Shown piece after piece: positions 1-8,743 of a DNA stretch of 64,000 nucleotides (its first letter is position 1; every line of letters starts with the position of its first letter). Source of the stretch: Oceanococcus sp. HetDA_MAG_MS8 (GTDB lineage Bacteria > Pseudomonadota > Gammaproteobacteria > Nevskiales > Oceanococcaceae); contig JAHCMK010000003.1 in NCBI GenBank assembly GCA_019192445.1, positions 1 through 64,000 of the forward strand. The letters run 5' to 3'. The notes below the pieces were generated by a model. The model worked only from the letters and a program-made list of their open reading frames with translations. It was not told the DNA's origin and did no database searches. The translations under genes and the position numbers were made by a program.

Positions 1-46
1 ATCGAACGATTTGAGGGGCTCTGATATGCAACGAACTTCGGAGACA

Positions 47-60
47 GGACACTAGTGTCC
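47..60. repeat. Perfect 14-bp palindrome
   Basis: The sequence GGACACTAGTGTCC is its own exact reverse complement. It lies about 44 bases past the stop codon of the hydroxylase gene on the minus strand, outside any credible gene. It could be a protein-binding site for a gene left of the window or chance. There is no T run, so it is not a terminator. The rest of bases 1-103 shows nothing else recognisable. Confidence 0.5.
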
Positions 61-103
61 GAGTTGGTCGCCAGGCCGCGTCCATTTTCGGATGTTTGTG
101 CAC

Positions 104-718
104 TCATGCGGCTGTGCGCTTGCGTGTTCGGCCCGGTTGAGACTGAGGACGAGGCCGGTTCTTCCCGCTGCGCGCAGCGAGCTGCTCCGGTTGGGGGAGC
201 CGTCGGCTGATCCACTGGGGCAGCCTTTCGAACCCAAGAATGTTGGTTTCGTGTGACATTCCTGGTGTGAACTCTCGGGTACCCATCAGGTAGTCAAACC
301 AGGGTTTGGTGACGCACCAGTTGGCGTTGGGGTTGGCGCCCATGTGGTGATCGTAATGCCAGGGGAGATGGCGGCGTCCCCAATCCGGATGGAGATGGGA
401 GCGCTTGTGCACGCGGTAGTAGTTGGCAGCGCAATACCACAAGGTGCCCACAAAAAAAGGTGCCACCGGCAGCATGGGGGTCGCTACCGCGGCCCCGCCA
501 ATAAGCGCCCAGGCTTCTTTGCCCTGTGCGTGTGGGCCCAGGGGAAAACGCTTGTAGTTTGGGTCGAAATAGTTGTTTTTGCGGACGAGCCGATGGTGCT
601 CATGGAAATGAAAAGACCAAAAGCGCCCGCGTTGCCGGCCCCAGCCGTGTAGCACGTGTTTGTGGGTCGCCCATTCGATGGCGTTCGCGGTGATCAAAGC
701 GAGTGGGATGCCTAACAT
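104..718 (-). CDS. Fatty acid hydroxylase superfamily membrane protein
   Basis: A 204-residue protein with the histidine clusters of the di-iron fatty acid hydroxylase/sterol desaturase superfamily: H19, H21 and H24 in the first block, HFHEHH at 37-42, H104/H108/H110, then HLPWH at 117-121 with H124-H125. Hydrophobic stretches near residues 3-15 and 72-95 fit a membrane enzyme. Family members hydroxylate or desaturate lipids or carotenoids using O2 and an electron donor; the substrate here cannot be read. The C-terminal 40 residues are basic and probably disordered. AGGAGA five bases before the ATG is a strong ribosome binding site. It follows the GntR gene on the same strand after a 91-base gap and may be its target. 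Confidence 0.8.
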   Translation of the reverse strand: MLGIPLALITANAIEWATHKHVLHGWGRQRGRFWSFHFHEHHRLVRKNNYFDPNYKRFPLGPHAQGKEAWALIGGAAVATPMLPVAPFFVGTLWYCAANYYRVHKRSHLHPDWGRRHLPWHYDHHMGANPNANWCVTKPWFDYLMGTREFTPGMSHETNILGFERLPQWISRRLPQPEQLAARSGKNRPRPQSQPGRTRKRTAA

Positions 719-809
719 TCTGTCTCCTATAGCGTGGGGTCATGTTTTCGCGGTTGGGCTTTGCGCCGCCTCACCGTGGTTTACGCAGCGGCCTTTGTCC
801 ATCACGGCT

Positions 810-1529
810 TCATTCCTGGGCGCGGCGCTCCAGCCACTGCTGGATGCACTGGGTACCGATGGCAACATGGCGGGCCGCACAATGGCGTGCCTGGTCGGCG
901 TCGCCTGCCTCGAGCGCGGCTTGCAGGTCCTGAAGATTCGCAAGGTCGCGAAACTCGGGGTCGAGGACGGGGGCGAGCAGGGCCTGTAAGGGCAAGTAAC
1001 TGGCCCGTAACGAGTTCCAGGCGAGGCGATAGACCAGCTCCGAACTGGCCAGAACCAATTGATCCCAGTAATCGTGTGCAGCTAACAGGCGTGCCTTGCT
1101 ATGCGGAGCCTCCTGCAGGGCAACTAATTGTTGTCGAAGCTGAGCCAATTGGCGTCCCTGCCGACGTTGCGCGGCTAGGCCCGCAATGGTGGGGGCCATA
1201 TCTTCGCGCAGCCGCATGATGCCAAGTGCCAATGCGGCTTGTTCTTGGGAGGGCTGCAATTGCAGCAGCGCAGGGAGTTGCTCTAAGCCGCTTTGGTCTT
1301 GCCATGCCGCGATGCGCGTGGAGTCGCCATGCCGAATTCTGATCAAACCGGCTTGTTGCAGGCGCTGTAAGCCTTCGCGCAGAGCGCCGCGATTCACACC
1401 CAGGCTTTGGGCCAAATTCCGCTCCGCGGGTAGCGCGCTTTGTGCGGCTAAGTCTCCTCGAAGAATGCGGTCACGCAGTGTTTCAAAGACTTGTTGGCCT
1501 AGAGACGCAGCTCGCATGGGTTCGAACAT
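810..1529 (-). CDS. GntR-family regulator, FadR/FCD subfamily
   Basis: A 239-residue DNA-binding regulator. Residues about 10-75 form the GntR winged helix (VFETLRDRILRG, LPAERNLAQSLGVNRGALRE). The rest is helical, like FCD effector domains, with H151 and H207/H211 near places where metal-binding FCD members carry ligands. Such proteins bind a small carboxylate or acyl-CoA and leave their operator. A 17-base palindrome resembling the E. coli FadR site sits 24 bases before the ATG, so autoregulation is likely. The hydroxylase gene lies downstream on the same strand. No good ribosome binding site is visible; an in-frame ATG four codons later is an alternative start. Confidence 0.85.
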   Translation of the reverse strand: MFEPMRAASLGQQVFETLRDRILRGDLAAQSALPAERNLAQSLGVNRGALREGLQRLQQAGLIRIRHGDSTRIAAWQDQSGLEQLPALLQLQPSQEQAALALGIMRLREDMAPTIAGLAAQRRQGRQLAQLRQQLVALQEAPHSKARLLAAHDYWDQLVLASSELVYRLAWNSLRASYLPLQALLAPVLDPEFRDLANLQDLQAALEAGDADQARHCAARHVAIGTQCIQQWLERRAQE

Positions 1530-1552
1530 GGTGGTCGCTGGAGTAAAAGGTC

Positions 1553-1569
1553 AACTGATCATACCAGTT
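1553..1569. promoter_or_regulatory. FadR-like operator palindrome
   Basis: AACTGATCATACCAGTT is an odd palindrome with 6 of 8 arm pairs complementary. Its core TGATCATACCA differs at one fixed position from the TGGTCNNACCA pattern known for E. coli FadR. It lies 24 bases upstream of the GntR start codon, where a bound repressor would block transcription. That it is the site of this GntR protein is inference. Confidence 0.55.
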
Positions 1570-1840
1570 GTTATAAAGAAGTTAACAACTCCCTGTACAA
1601 CTTTTGTATCCCGAAATATCGGCGTTTGGGTTGGAGTTGAAGCCTTAGATCGCGCGTCTTCCGAACTTGGTACAAAAAAAATTGATTGAATTGCTTGGTA
1701 ATTTCGTCGCTTAAGGCCTAGACCCGCGCCCGGCGGTCCTGGACTATAGATCCCGAATCGCAGCTCCCCCGGGCTGTGATCTCTTCAATCGTTGAAAAAC
1801 CAGGCGGACACTCGCGTGCAGGCGAGTTTCCATAAGCGTG

Positions 1841-1871
1841 CAAACCCGGCCTTGAGCCGGGTTTGCTTTTT
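1841..1871 (+). terminator. Rho-independent terminator with no upstream gene
   Basis: CAAACCCGGC at 1841-1850 and GCCGGGTTTG at 1856-1865 form a perfect 10-bp stem with a 5-base loop, followed by CTTTTT on the plus strand. The T run is on the plus side only, so it ends a plus-strand transcript, yet no plus-strand gene lies within the preceding 1.8 kb. It may end a small RNA. Confidence 0.8.
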
Positions 1872-1941
1872 CTGGCTCTTTTTCAAAGTGAGCCTGTTTT
1901 ACAACATGCTGTTGGTTGCAGCCGAATGCTCACAGCCTGAT

Positions 1942-2364
1942 CTAGAGCGACTCACTGTCAGTGCGGCTGAGGCTGTGGCTAAAGCGCAAGGGCAATGCTT
2001 CGGGCAGTGCGGCGTTGAGCCTGAGGGCCTCGGCTTCCATTGGTGCGTGGCCGGCGACCACTCTTTGTAGACCTGCCAAGGCAGATTGCTGCCTGAGTGT
2101 CGGGGGTAGATCACGTTGCTGCGCGATGCAGCGCTCGGCTTGTTGTACCAAGGTCGCCATGCTCGCGGCATCTAAAACGCCATAATTGTCGTCAAGAGCA
2201 GAGCCTACCTTGGGCGCAATGCTGGGGCACTGCGCCACGAGTTGGGTCAGGTGCTCGACCTCCGCCGTCGATGCGGGTCGTTGGGCCACGTCGGCGCGCG
2301 GCGCGGCGAGTACCAGGGTCGAAGTGAGGGCGATGGCAGCGAGCCAGAGTTGACGGTGTTCCAT
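1942..2364 (-). CDS. Small exported protein of unknown function
   Basis: A 140-residue protein starting with a clear signal peptide (LWLAAIALTSTLVLAAPRADV, likely cleaved near residue 21). The mature part is helical and has two cysteines (C49, C78), which could form a disulphide in the periplasm. No family is recognised. It follows another small exported-protein gene on the same strand after about 50 bases, so the two may be co-transcribed. The ATG lacks a clear ribosome binding site. Confidence 0.6.
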   Translation of the reverse strand: MEHRQLWLAAIALTSTLVLAAPRADVAQRPASTAEVEHLTQLVAQCPSIAPKVGSALDDNYGVLDAASMATLVQQAERCIAQQRDLPPTLRQQSALAGLQRVVAGHAPMEAEALRLNAALPEALPLRFSHSLSRTDSESL

Positions 2365-2415
2365 GGCGACAGAGTGCCGCCGCAGTGGTCAACAAAATGT
2401 CATGCATGGTGAGGG

Positions 2416-2694
2416 CTAACGCATGGCCCCGGCAGCCTCGTGCTCTCTTCCGGTCTGCCCGCATTTACTTAGTCTCTGGTCTTCGCTCTCGCTATCACGA
2501 GCACGCAGATGCCGCCGCTGGCGCGCGTCACATGGTGCCAAGGCCCAGTCGGCGCTGAGGTCGGGGGTGCGCGCTCCGGAAAGCTTGATGGTGGCGCTAT
2601 AAGGTATGGGCGTGGGCTCCGCAACCGCGGCCAGGGGAAGCAACCCAAGCACGCAGAAAGCTAAGCCCGAACGCAGTGGGAAGCTGCGGAGCAT
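2416..2694 (-). CDS. Small exported protein of unknown function
   Basis: A 92-residue frame that opens with a signal peptide (MLRSFPLRSGLAFCVLGLLPLAAVAEP). The following ~65 residues are polar, charged and match no family I know. I chose the ATG at 2694 because it begins the signal peptide; the frame extends further upstream without coding character. Only a weak GAG lies before the start. The signal peptide is the main support; the C-terminal part could be non-coding or frameshifted. Confidence 0.4.
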   Translation of the reverse strand: MLRSFPLRSGLAFCVLGLLPLAAVAEPTPIPYSATIKLSGARTPDLSADWALAPCDARQRRHLRARDSESEDQRLSKCGQTGREHEAAGAMR

Positions 2695-2953
2695 GAATAA
2701 TCTCGTTGTATGAACCAGGCGGATTTCGCAGCATCCGGGATGCAAGCGTTATGCCAATCACCCCAAATTATAAGATGTCGCAGCGCAGGCTCGCGGCGAA
2801 ATTGGCGCAGCTTTTGCACAACAAGAGCACACTACGCTTTGGGGCCGCCGTGTTGTGGCTGCCGGGACATTACGACTCAAGCTGTACCGCACCACACGCG
2901 CCCTTGGGTGCAGCTCGGATTCGCCACATTAATTAAGGGGTGGTTGGGGAAAA

Positions 2954-5900
2954 ATGGCCATTACTGTCGCTCTCACGCACATTACGGAGTACCTCTACGA
3001 CCGCGAAGTGGGGGTGTCGCCACAGATCATCCGCTTGCGCCCCGCACCCCATGCGCGCACGCCGATTCCCGCCTACAGTTTGCACATCGACCCTCAACCC
3101 CATTTTTTGAACTGGGCCCAGGATCCACAAAGCAATTGGCTGGCAAGAGTGGTGTTTCCGGAGCCTGTGCGTGAGTTTCGCGTGACGGTCGACTTGCAAG
3201 CCCGTTTGGAGGTCTTTAACCCCTTCGATTTCTTCTTGGATGAAGAGGCCCAAAGTGTTCCATTTCGCTACCCTGCGGACCTGCGCGAAGAGTTAGCGCC
3301 TTTTTTGCAGCCCCTACCCGCAGGTAAGGAACTCCGCGCTTATCTGCGTAGCTTGGAGAAGCTTCCCAGCACAACCATCGATTTTCTCGTCGCTTTGAAT
3401 CAGCGCTTGCAAAGCGACATTGATTACACCATTCGCATGGAACCTGGGGTGCAAAGCCCGGAAGAAACCCTGCGTCTGGCGTTGGGCTCGTGTCGAGACA
3501 GTGCGTGGTTGTTAGTTCAATTGCTACGGCACTTGGGCTTGGCGGCGCGCTTTGTAAGCGGCTACTTAATCCAGCTCAAGGCTGATCAAACTCCAGTAGA
3601 CGGCCCGGCAGGACCGACCGAGGATTTCACCGATCTCCATGCCTGGTGTGAGGCTTATGTTCCTGGAGCCGGTTGGATTGGCCTAGATCCCACCTCCGGG
3701 CTGCTGGCCGGCGAGGGGCATATCCCTCTCGCAGCTACCCCCGGCCCCAGCAGTGCTGCGCCTGTCACCGGCGGCGTCGAACCCTGTGAGGTGGAGTTCC
3801 GTCACCATATGGAGGTTCAGCGGGTACTCCAGCCGCCGCGCAATACCCGGCCATATGCTCCTGAGCAATGGGCCTCTATCGATGCCTTAGGCACTCGCGT
3901 AGATCAGCGTATGGCGCAAGCGGATATGCGTCTGACCATGGGTGGTGAGCCCACCTTTGTAGCCATGGATGACCCCCAGGCTGAGGAGTGGAATACAGCG
4001 GCGGTGGGGCCCACCAAGCAAGCTAGAGCGGCGGAGCTGGCCTTGCGCCTGCAGCAGCGCTTCGCCCCTGGGGGGCTGATTAGCTATGGCCAGGGCAAGT
4101 GGTACCCCGGCGAATCCTTGCCCCGCTGGGCTTACACCATTTTATGGCGCAAGGATGCAGTGCCAGTGTGGACCCGGCCGGCCTCGGCGCAAACCTTGGA
4201 GGGCTCCGGAACGACGCCCTCGGTACACGCAGCAAAGCATCTGCTCCAAGGTGTCGCCCAGCGTTTGCGCTTGCCGGAGGATTGTGTGCTGGAGGCTTAT
4301 GAAGACCCCTGGCATTTTCTAGCAGAGGAGGCGGCCCTGCCCACCGGTGCCAGTGTGGATGAGCCTGCATTCTCCGATCCCGAACGGCGTGCTCAGCTGA
4401 GCCGCGCGTTTAGCAAACCCCTGGGCGAGCCACGCGGTTGTGTCTTGCCGGTGCAATGCTGGCAAACAGCTGCCGGCCCTACCTGGGTGTCGGAGCGTTG
4501 GCAGTTTAGGCGTGGCAAGTTGTTTTTGATTCCGGGCGACTCGCCGGTGGGTTTGCGGATGCCGCTGGATAGCTTGCCGGGTGGACACTCTGGCGAGGGT
4601 GTGGAGCTGGTGTTCCCTCTGGACCCATCTGAGCGCCCAGATCCGCTGCCCGCTCAATTTGTTTTTCAGCAGCCGTTTTTGCGCCAACAACAGCAAAGTG
4701 CGGGTCGACCCCAACATCAGCCAGAGGCGCCCGCAGGGCGGGTCACGCAGGGTATTCGTACTGCAATGGCAGTCGAGCCCAAGGCTGGGGCTTTGGGGGT
4801 GTTTTTGCCGCCTACGCATAGTGCCGAGGATTACCTGGCCTTGGTGAGCGCTGTGGAGGATGTCGCAGCGGAGCTGGATTTGCCGGTGCGCATCGAGGGT
4901 TACCCTGCGCCCACCGACCCGCGTTTGCAGCAAATGAAGCTCACGCCGGACCCCGGTGTTATCGAGGTGAATGTTCAGCCCGCGGCCAATTGGGAAGAGC
5001 TCAAAGCCATCAGCGAGGGGCTGTATGAAGATGCCCGCCAGTGCGGCTTGGGCACCGAAAAGTTTCTGGTTGATGGCAAACATACCGGCACCGGTGGTGG
5101 GAGTCACGTGGTGGTCGGCGGAGCCCATGTAGACGACAGCCCCTTCTTGCGGCGGCCCGATATGGTGGCCTCCATGGTGCGCTGCTGGCAGAACCATCCT
5201 TGCCTAAGCTACCTTTTTGCCGGCCTGTTTATTGGTCCTACCTCGCAATCCCCACGCACCGACGAGGCTCGCGATGACAACCTCTATGAGTTGGGCATTG
5301 CCCTAGCTCAGCTGCCGGATTCGGCCCAGACAAACATGCCGCCCTGGCTGGTCGATCGCACGCTGCGCCATCTACTCACCGACCTCACCGGCAACACTCA
5401 TCGCGCCGAGATCTGCATCGATAAGCTTTTTTCGCCGGATTCCGCAACCGGTCGCTTGGGTTTGGTCGAGTTGCGTGCCTTTGAAATGCCGCCGCATGCG
5501 CAAATGAACTTGGTGCAACAGCTGTTGGTACGGGCCTTACTACTGTGGTTCTGGGAGCAGCCCTACACCCGGCCGCTGCGGCGCTGGGGACGGGATCTGC
5601 ACGACCGCTACCTGCTGCCGTACTTCCTGGAGCAGAATCTGCATTCTTTACTGGCCGATCTGCGCCAGGCCGGTTTGGACTTTGATCCAGAGTGGTTCCG
5701 TGCGCAGTCCGAGTTTCGTTGCCCTGCCTTTGGCGTGACCGAAGTGGCTGGAATGCCGCTGGAGCTGAGGGCAGCTTTGGAGCCCTGGCCCACGATGGGC
5801 GAAGAGCCCGGTGGTGGTGGGACCGCTCGTTATGTGGATTCCTCGGTAGAACGGGTACAGCTCCGGCTGCAAAACTTCGACGCGGCTCGCTTTGCTGTGG

Positions 5901-6277
5901 TTTGTAACGGGCGCCGCGTACCCATGGAGGAAGTGGCCGATGGAGACTTTGTGGCGGGGATTAGGTTTCGTGCTTGGCAGCCTTGGTCTAGCTTGCATCC
6001 CGGCATTCCCGCGCATAATCCGCTGCGCATCTCAGTGGTGGAAAAACAAAGCCAGCGAGCTGTTGGCGGATGTCAGTACCATGTGCATCATCCCGGTGGG
6101 CGCAGCTATGACACCTTCCCAGTCAATGCCAATGAGGCGGAGTCGCGCAGGTTGAACCGCTTCTTTAGCTTTGGGCATCAGCCAGGGGTGATGTTAGTCC
6201 CCAGATTGCGGCCCAATCCTCGTCATCCTTGTACCTTGGATTTACGCTTTCCCGAGAACCTTGAGGAGCAGATATGA
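2954..6277 (+). CDS. Transglutaminase-DUF2126 fusion protein
   Basis: A 1107-residue protein. Residues about 5-260 are a bacterial transglutaminase-like domain with its N-terminal beta region; the Cys-His-Asp triad is visible as C180 (GSCRDS), H229 (LHAWC) and D245 (LDPTSG). Residues from about 300 onward are DUF2126 (COG4196), with blocks such as RLTMGGEPTFV and a GTGGGSHVVVGG loop. Comparative genomics (Iyer, Aravind and colleagues) grouped this family with amidoligase and ATP-grasp genes predicted to make or attach peptides. It is the first of five tightly coupled genes; its TGA overlaps the next ATG. No signal peptide is visible, so it is probably cytoplasmic. The substrate is unknown. 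Confidence 0.9.
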   Translation: MAITVALTHITEYLYDREVGVSPQIIRLRPAPHARTPIPAYSLHIDPQPHFLNWAQDPQSNWLARVVFPEPVREFRVTVDLQARLEVFNPFDFFLDEEAQSVPFRYPADLREELAPFLQPLPAGKELRAYLRSLEKLPSTTIDFLVALNQRLQSDIDYTIRMEPGVQSPEETLRLALGSCRDSAWLLVQLLRHLGLAARFVSGYLIQLKADQTPVDGPAGPTEDFTDLHAWCEAYVPGAGWIGLDPTSGLLAGEGHIPLAATPGPSSAAPVTGGVEPCEVEFRHHMEVQRVLQPPRNTRPYAPEQWASIDALGTRVDQRMAQADMRLTMGGEPTFVAMDDPQAEEWNTAAVGPTKQARAAELALRLQQRFAPGGLISYGQGKWYPGESLPRWAYTILWRKDAVPVWTRPASAQTLEGSGTTPSVHAAKHLLQGVAQRLRLPEDCVLEAYEDPWHFLAEEAALPTGASVDEPAFSDPERRAQLSRAFSKPLGEPRGCVLPVQCWQTAAGPTWVSERWQFRRGKLFLIPGDSPVGLRMPLDSLPGGHSGEGVELVFPLDPSERPDPLPAQFVFQQPFLRQQQQSAGRPQHQPEAPAGRVTQGIRTAMAVEPKAGALGVFLPPTHSAEDYLALVSAVEDVAAELDLPVRIEGYPAPTDPRLQQMKLTPDPGVIEVNVQPAANWEELKAISEGLYEDARQCGLGTEKFLVDGKHTGTGGGSHVVVGGAHVDDSPFLRRPDMVASMVRCWQNHPCLSYLFAGLFIGPTSQSPRTDEARDDNLYELGIALAQLPDSAQTNMPPWLVDRTLRHLLTDLTGNTHRAEICIDKLFSPDSATGRLGLVELRAFEMPPHAQMNLVQQLLVRALLLWFWEQPYTRPLRRWGRDLHDRYLLPYFLEQNLHSLLADLRQAGLDFDPEWFRAQSEFRCPAFGVTEVAGMPLELRAALEPWPTMGEEPGGGGTARYVDSSVERVQLRLQNFDAARFAVVCNGRRVPMEEVADGDFVAGIRFRAWQPWSSLHPGIPAHNPLRISVVEKQSQRAVGGCQYHVHHPGGRSYDTFPVNANEAESRRLNRFFSFGHQPGVMLVPRLRPNPRHPCTLDLRFPENLEEQI

Positions 6278-7770
6278 CAGCTGCTACCGGCCCTTACGCT
6301 GATTTGGTTCAGCCGGGCTTTTACGATGAATTGGTGGCCCCGGCGCAGGCCGGAGACGTCGTCAGTCGGCGCATTTTGGAGTTTTTGCGCGGTATGAGCC
6401 CGCAGGAGCTGGCGCAACGCCGCGATGCGGCTGAGGTGGCCATTCGGTCTATGGGCATTACCTTCACGGTGTACTCCGAAGGCAGTGCTATTGATCGCAT
6501 GTGGCCCTTCGATATCGTGCCGCGGGTGATCTTGCTGCAGGAGTGGGAGCGCGTCGCGCAGGGCTTGAAGCAACGCGTGGATGCCCTCAACCAGTTCATA
6601 AATGACATTTATAACGAGCAGGCCATCATTAAAGACGGCGTGTTTCCCAAATGGGTGCTGGAGAAGTCGGTGAACTTCCGCCCCGAATGTGTGGGGATGC
6701 AGCCGGCTTATGGGGTCTGGGCGCATATTTGCGGCTCCGACCTCGTGCGTGGCAAGGACGGCACCATGTATGTGCTGGAGGACAACTTGCGGGTGCCCTC
6801 CGGCGTGTCTTACATGTTGGAGAACCGTGCGGTGATGAAGCGCACCTTCCCCGAGCTTTTCGAGCATCAGGATATTCAGCCGGTGGATGAGTACACCACG
6901 CAGCTGTACGAGACCTTGGCCGCATTAAGCCCCTCCGGCTATGAAGATCCCACTATTGCGGTGCTCACACCAGGAATCTACAACTCGGCCTATTTCGAGC
7001 ATTCCTATTTAGCGCAGCAAATGGGTGTGGAACTGGTCGAGGGAGCCGACCTCTTCGTAGACAGTGACGATTTCGTTTACATGAAGACGGTTGAGGGCGC
7101 GCGCCGGGTTGACGTGATCTACCGCCGTATTGACGATTTATTCTTAGATCCCGAAGCCTTCAGGCCAGATTCGGCGCTGGGTGTGCCGGGACTGATGCGG
7201 GCCTGGCGAGCTGGGAAGGTGGGCCTGGCCAATGCGCCAGGGTCTGGGGTAGCGGATGACAAAGTGGTATACGCCTTCGTGCCAGAGATCATCCGCTACT
7301 ACACTGGAGAAGAGGCCATTCTGCCCAACGTCCCCACCTGGCAGTGTGCCGACGAAGAGCAATGCGCATATGTTCTGGATCACCTGGATGAAGTGGTGGT
7401 GAAACCGGCCAATGAGTCAGGCGGCTATGGTTTGCTGATCGGCCCACACGCATCAGAAACTCAGCGCAAGGCAACGGCTGCGAGCATTCGTAAAGATCCC
7501 CGCAATTGGATTGCTCAACCCTGTTTGAACTTATCGACCACGCCAACCCTGGTGAGTCGCGGGGCTCAGGATTGCTACCTTGCGGCGCGGCATGTGGATT
7601 TGCGCCCCTTTATTCTGAGCGCCCAAGATCAATACGTGACAATGGGCGGATTAACGCGCGTGGCCTTGCGTGAAGGCTCTTTGGTGGTGAACTCCTCCCA
7701 GGGAGGGGGCAGTAAAGACACCTGGATTGTGGATGCCGATTCCACTACACCTTTGGACGGAGGTGCTTGA
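6274..7770 (+). CDS. Circularly permuted ATP-grasp protein (COG2308)
   Basis: A 498-residue ATP-grasp ligase of the circularly permuted type. Expected nucleotide and metal elements are present: LEDNLRVPSGVSYMLENR, the lysine and glycine-rich loop VVVKPANESGGYG, and the late block GGLTRVALREGSLVVNSSQGGGSKDTW. ATP-grasp enzymes activate a carboxylate as acylphosphate and join it to an amine; this family is predicted to form peptide-like amide bonds. It starts with an ATGA overlap with the DUF2126 gene behind a GAGGAG site, and overlaps the alpha-E gene at its end. It appears to be the active ligase of the operon, in contrast to the related domain in the gene at 8744. Confidence 0.9.
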   Translation: MTAATGPYADLVQPGFYDELVAPAQAGDVVSRRILEFLRGMSPQELAQRRDAAEVAIRSMGITFTVYSEGSAIDRMWPFDIVPRVILLQEWERVAQGLKQRVDALNQFINDIYNEQAIIKDGVFPKWVLEKSVNFRPECVGMQPAYGVWAHICGSDLVRGKDGTMYVLEDNLRVPSGVSYMLENRAVMKRTFPELFEHQDIQPVDEYTTQLYETLAALSPSGYEDPTIAVLTPGIYNSAYFEHSYLAQQMGVELVEGADLFVDSDDFVYMKTVEGARRVDVIYRRIDDLFLDPEAFRPDSALGVPGLMRAWRAGKVGLANAPGSGVADDKVVYAFVPEIIRYYTGEEAILPNVPTWQCADEEQCAYVLDHLDEVVVKPANESGGYGLLIGPHASETQRKATAASIRKDPRNWIAQPCLNLSTTPTLVSRGAQDCYLAARHVDLRPFILSAQDQYVTMGGLTRVALREGSLVVNSSQGGGSKDTWIVDADSTTPLDGGA

Positions 7771-8726
7771 TGCCATTGTTGTCCCGCGTGGGTGAAACCT
7801 TTTACTGGTTCGGTCGCTATGTGGAACGGGCGGAAAACACCGCACGTCTCATTCTGGCTTACTCCAATTTGGCCTTGGATTTGCCGCGCCGCTCGCGGTT
7901 GGAGTGGGCCTCCATGGTCGACATTACCGGGGCCACGGAGCTGTTTGCCGAGTCTGCACATAACCCCACCGAGTTGGGTGTGATGCGTTTCATGATTGCC
8001 GACCCGGATAATCCGGGTTCTATTCGTTCTTCGCTGAAAATGGCGCGTGAGAATCTGCGGGTGACTCGGGACCGGGTGCCGCGCGAGGTGAGCGAGGCCA
8101 TGAACGCCCTCTATGCGGTAATGGCTGATGAGTCCGAGGGTGCGATACGGCGCACGGCGGCTCGCCATGCCTTTCTGCGCAACGTGATTGACCATTGCCA
8201 AATCGTGCGTGGATATTTGGGCGGAGCCATGAGCCATGGCTTGGGTTACCAATTTATTCGCACGGGGCGGATGCTGGAGCGGGCGGATATGACAACGCGC
8301 ATCATGGATGTGCGTATGGAGGCCCTGCTGCCTGACGAGGCCGAGCTTCCAGCGGCTTTCGATGCCTTGCAATGGATGGCGGTGCTGCGCTCATTATCGG
8401 CGTACCAAATGTATCGCCGCGAGCATCATGGGCCTGTTAAAGCGCGATATGTCATCGATTTTTTGCTCAATGAGGAGCAGTTTCCTAGAGCCGTACAGTC
8501 CTGCGTCGTCCAGGCCTATCGCTGTGTGTCGCGTTTACCGCGCAGTGAGGAGCCGTTGGCGACCATTCGGGCATTACTCGATAAATTGCAAAACCTACGC
8601 TCTGCGGTGTTATCCAGCGACAAGCAAATGCTGCGCATCACCATGGACGACCTGCAACAAGATATTCACAACATGCACAACACCATTGCGCGGACTTACT
8701 TCAGCCTAGGAGCGCCGGAGGCTTAA
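7770..8726 (+). CDS. Alpha-E domain protein (COG2307)
   Basis: A 318-residue, almost wholly helical protein opening with the alpha-E signature LLSRVGETFYWFGRYVERAENTARLI. Alpha-E proteins have no established reaction; they always accompany COG2308 ATP-grasp and transglutaminase genes and are thought to act with them. The ATG at 7770 is preferred over the TTG at 7767 because GGAGG lies six bases before it and it overlaps the upstream TGA as TGATG, a sign of translational coupling. Confidence 0.9.
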   Translation: MPLLSRVGETFYWFGRYVERAENTARLILAYSNLALDLPRRSRLEWASMVDITGATELFAESAHNPTELGVMRFMIADPDNPGSIRSSLKMARENLRVTRDRVPREVSEAMNALYAVMADESEGAIRRTAARHAFLRNVIDHCQIVRGYLGGAMSHGLGYQFIRTGRMLERADMTTRIMDVRMEALLPDEAELPAAFDALQWMAVLRSLSAYQMYRREHHGPVKARYVIDFLLNEEQFPRAVQSCVVQAYRCVSRLPRSEEPLATIRALLDKLQNLRSAVLSSDKQMLRITMDDLQQDIHNMHNTIARTYFSLGAPEA

Positions 8727-8743
8727 GGCCGCCACGCTGCACC

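Larger units (their letters stand above)
1530..1941. other. Intergenic region with operator and orphan terminator
   Basis: This 412-base gap lies between the GntR gene start and the 3' end of a small secreted-protein gene, both on the minus strand. It is AT-rich near 1560-1690, as expected for a promoter of the GntR gene. It holds a FadR-like palindrome at 1553-1569, a perfect small hairpin (ACTCGC/GCGAGT, 1810-1827) and a plus-strand terminator at 1841-1871. An open frame starting at 1792 has no coding character. No tRNA fold was found. Confidence 0.6.

Noticed and set aside
1792-2070. Open frame of 92 codons on the plus strand
   Set aside because: It runs through the terminator and then antisense to a signal-peptide gene; no ribosome binding site and no coding character.
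4319-5197. 292-codon open frame on the minus strand
   Set aside because: It is a shadow of the DUF2126 gene; its composition (rich in H, R, Q) is typical of antisense frames in GC-rich DNA.
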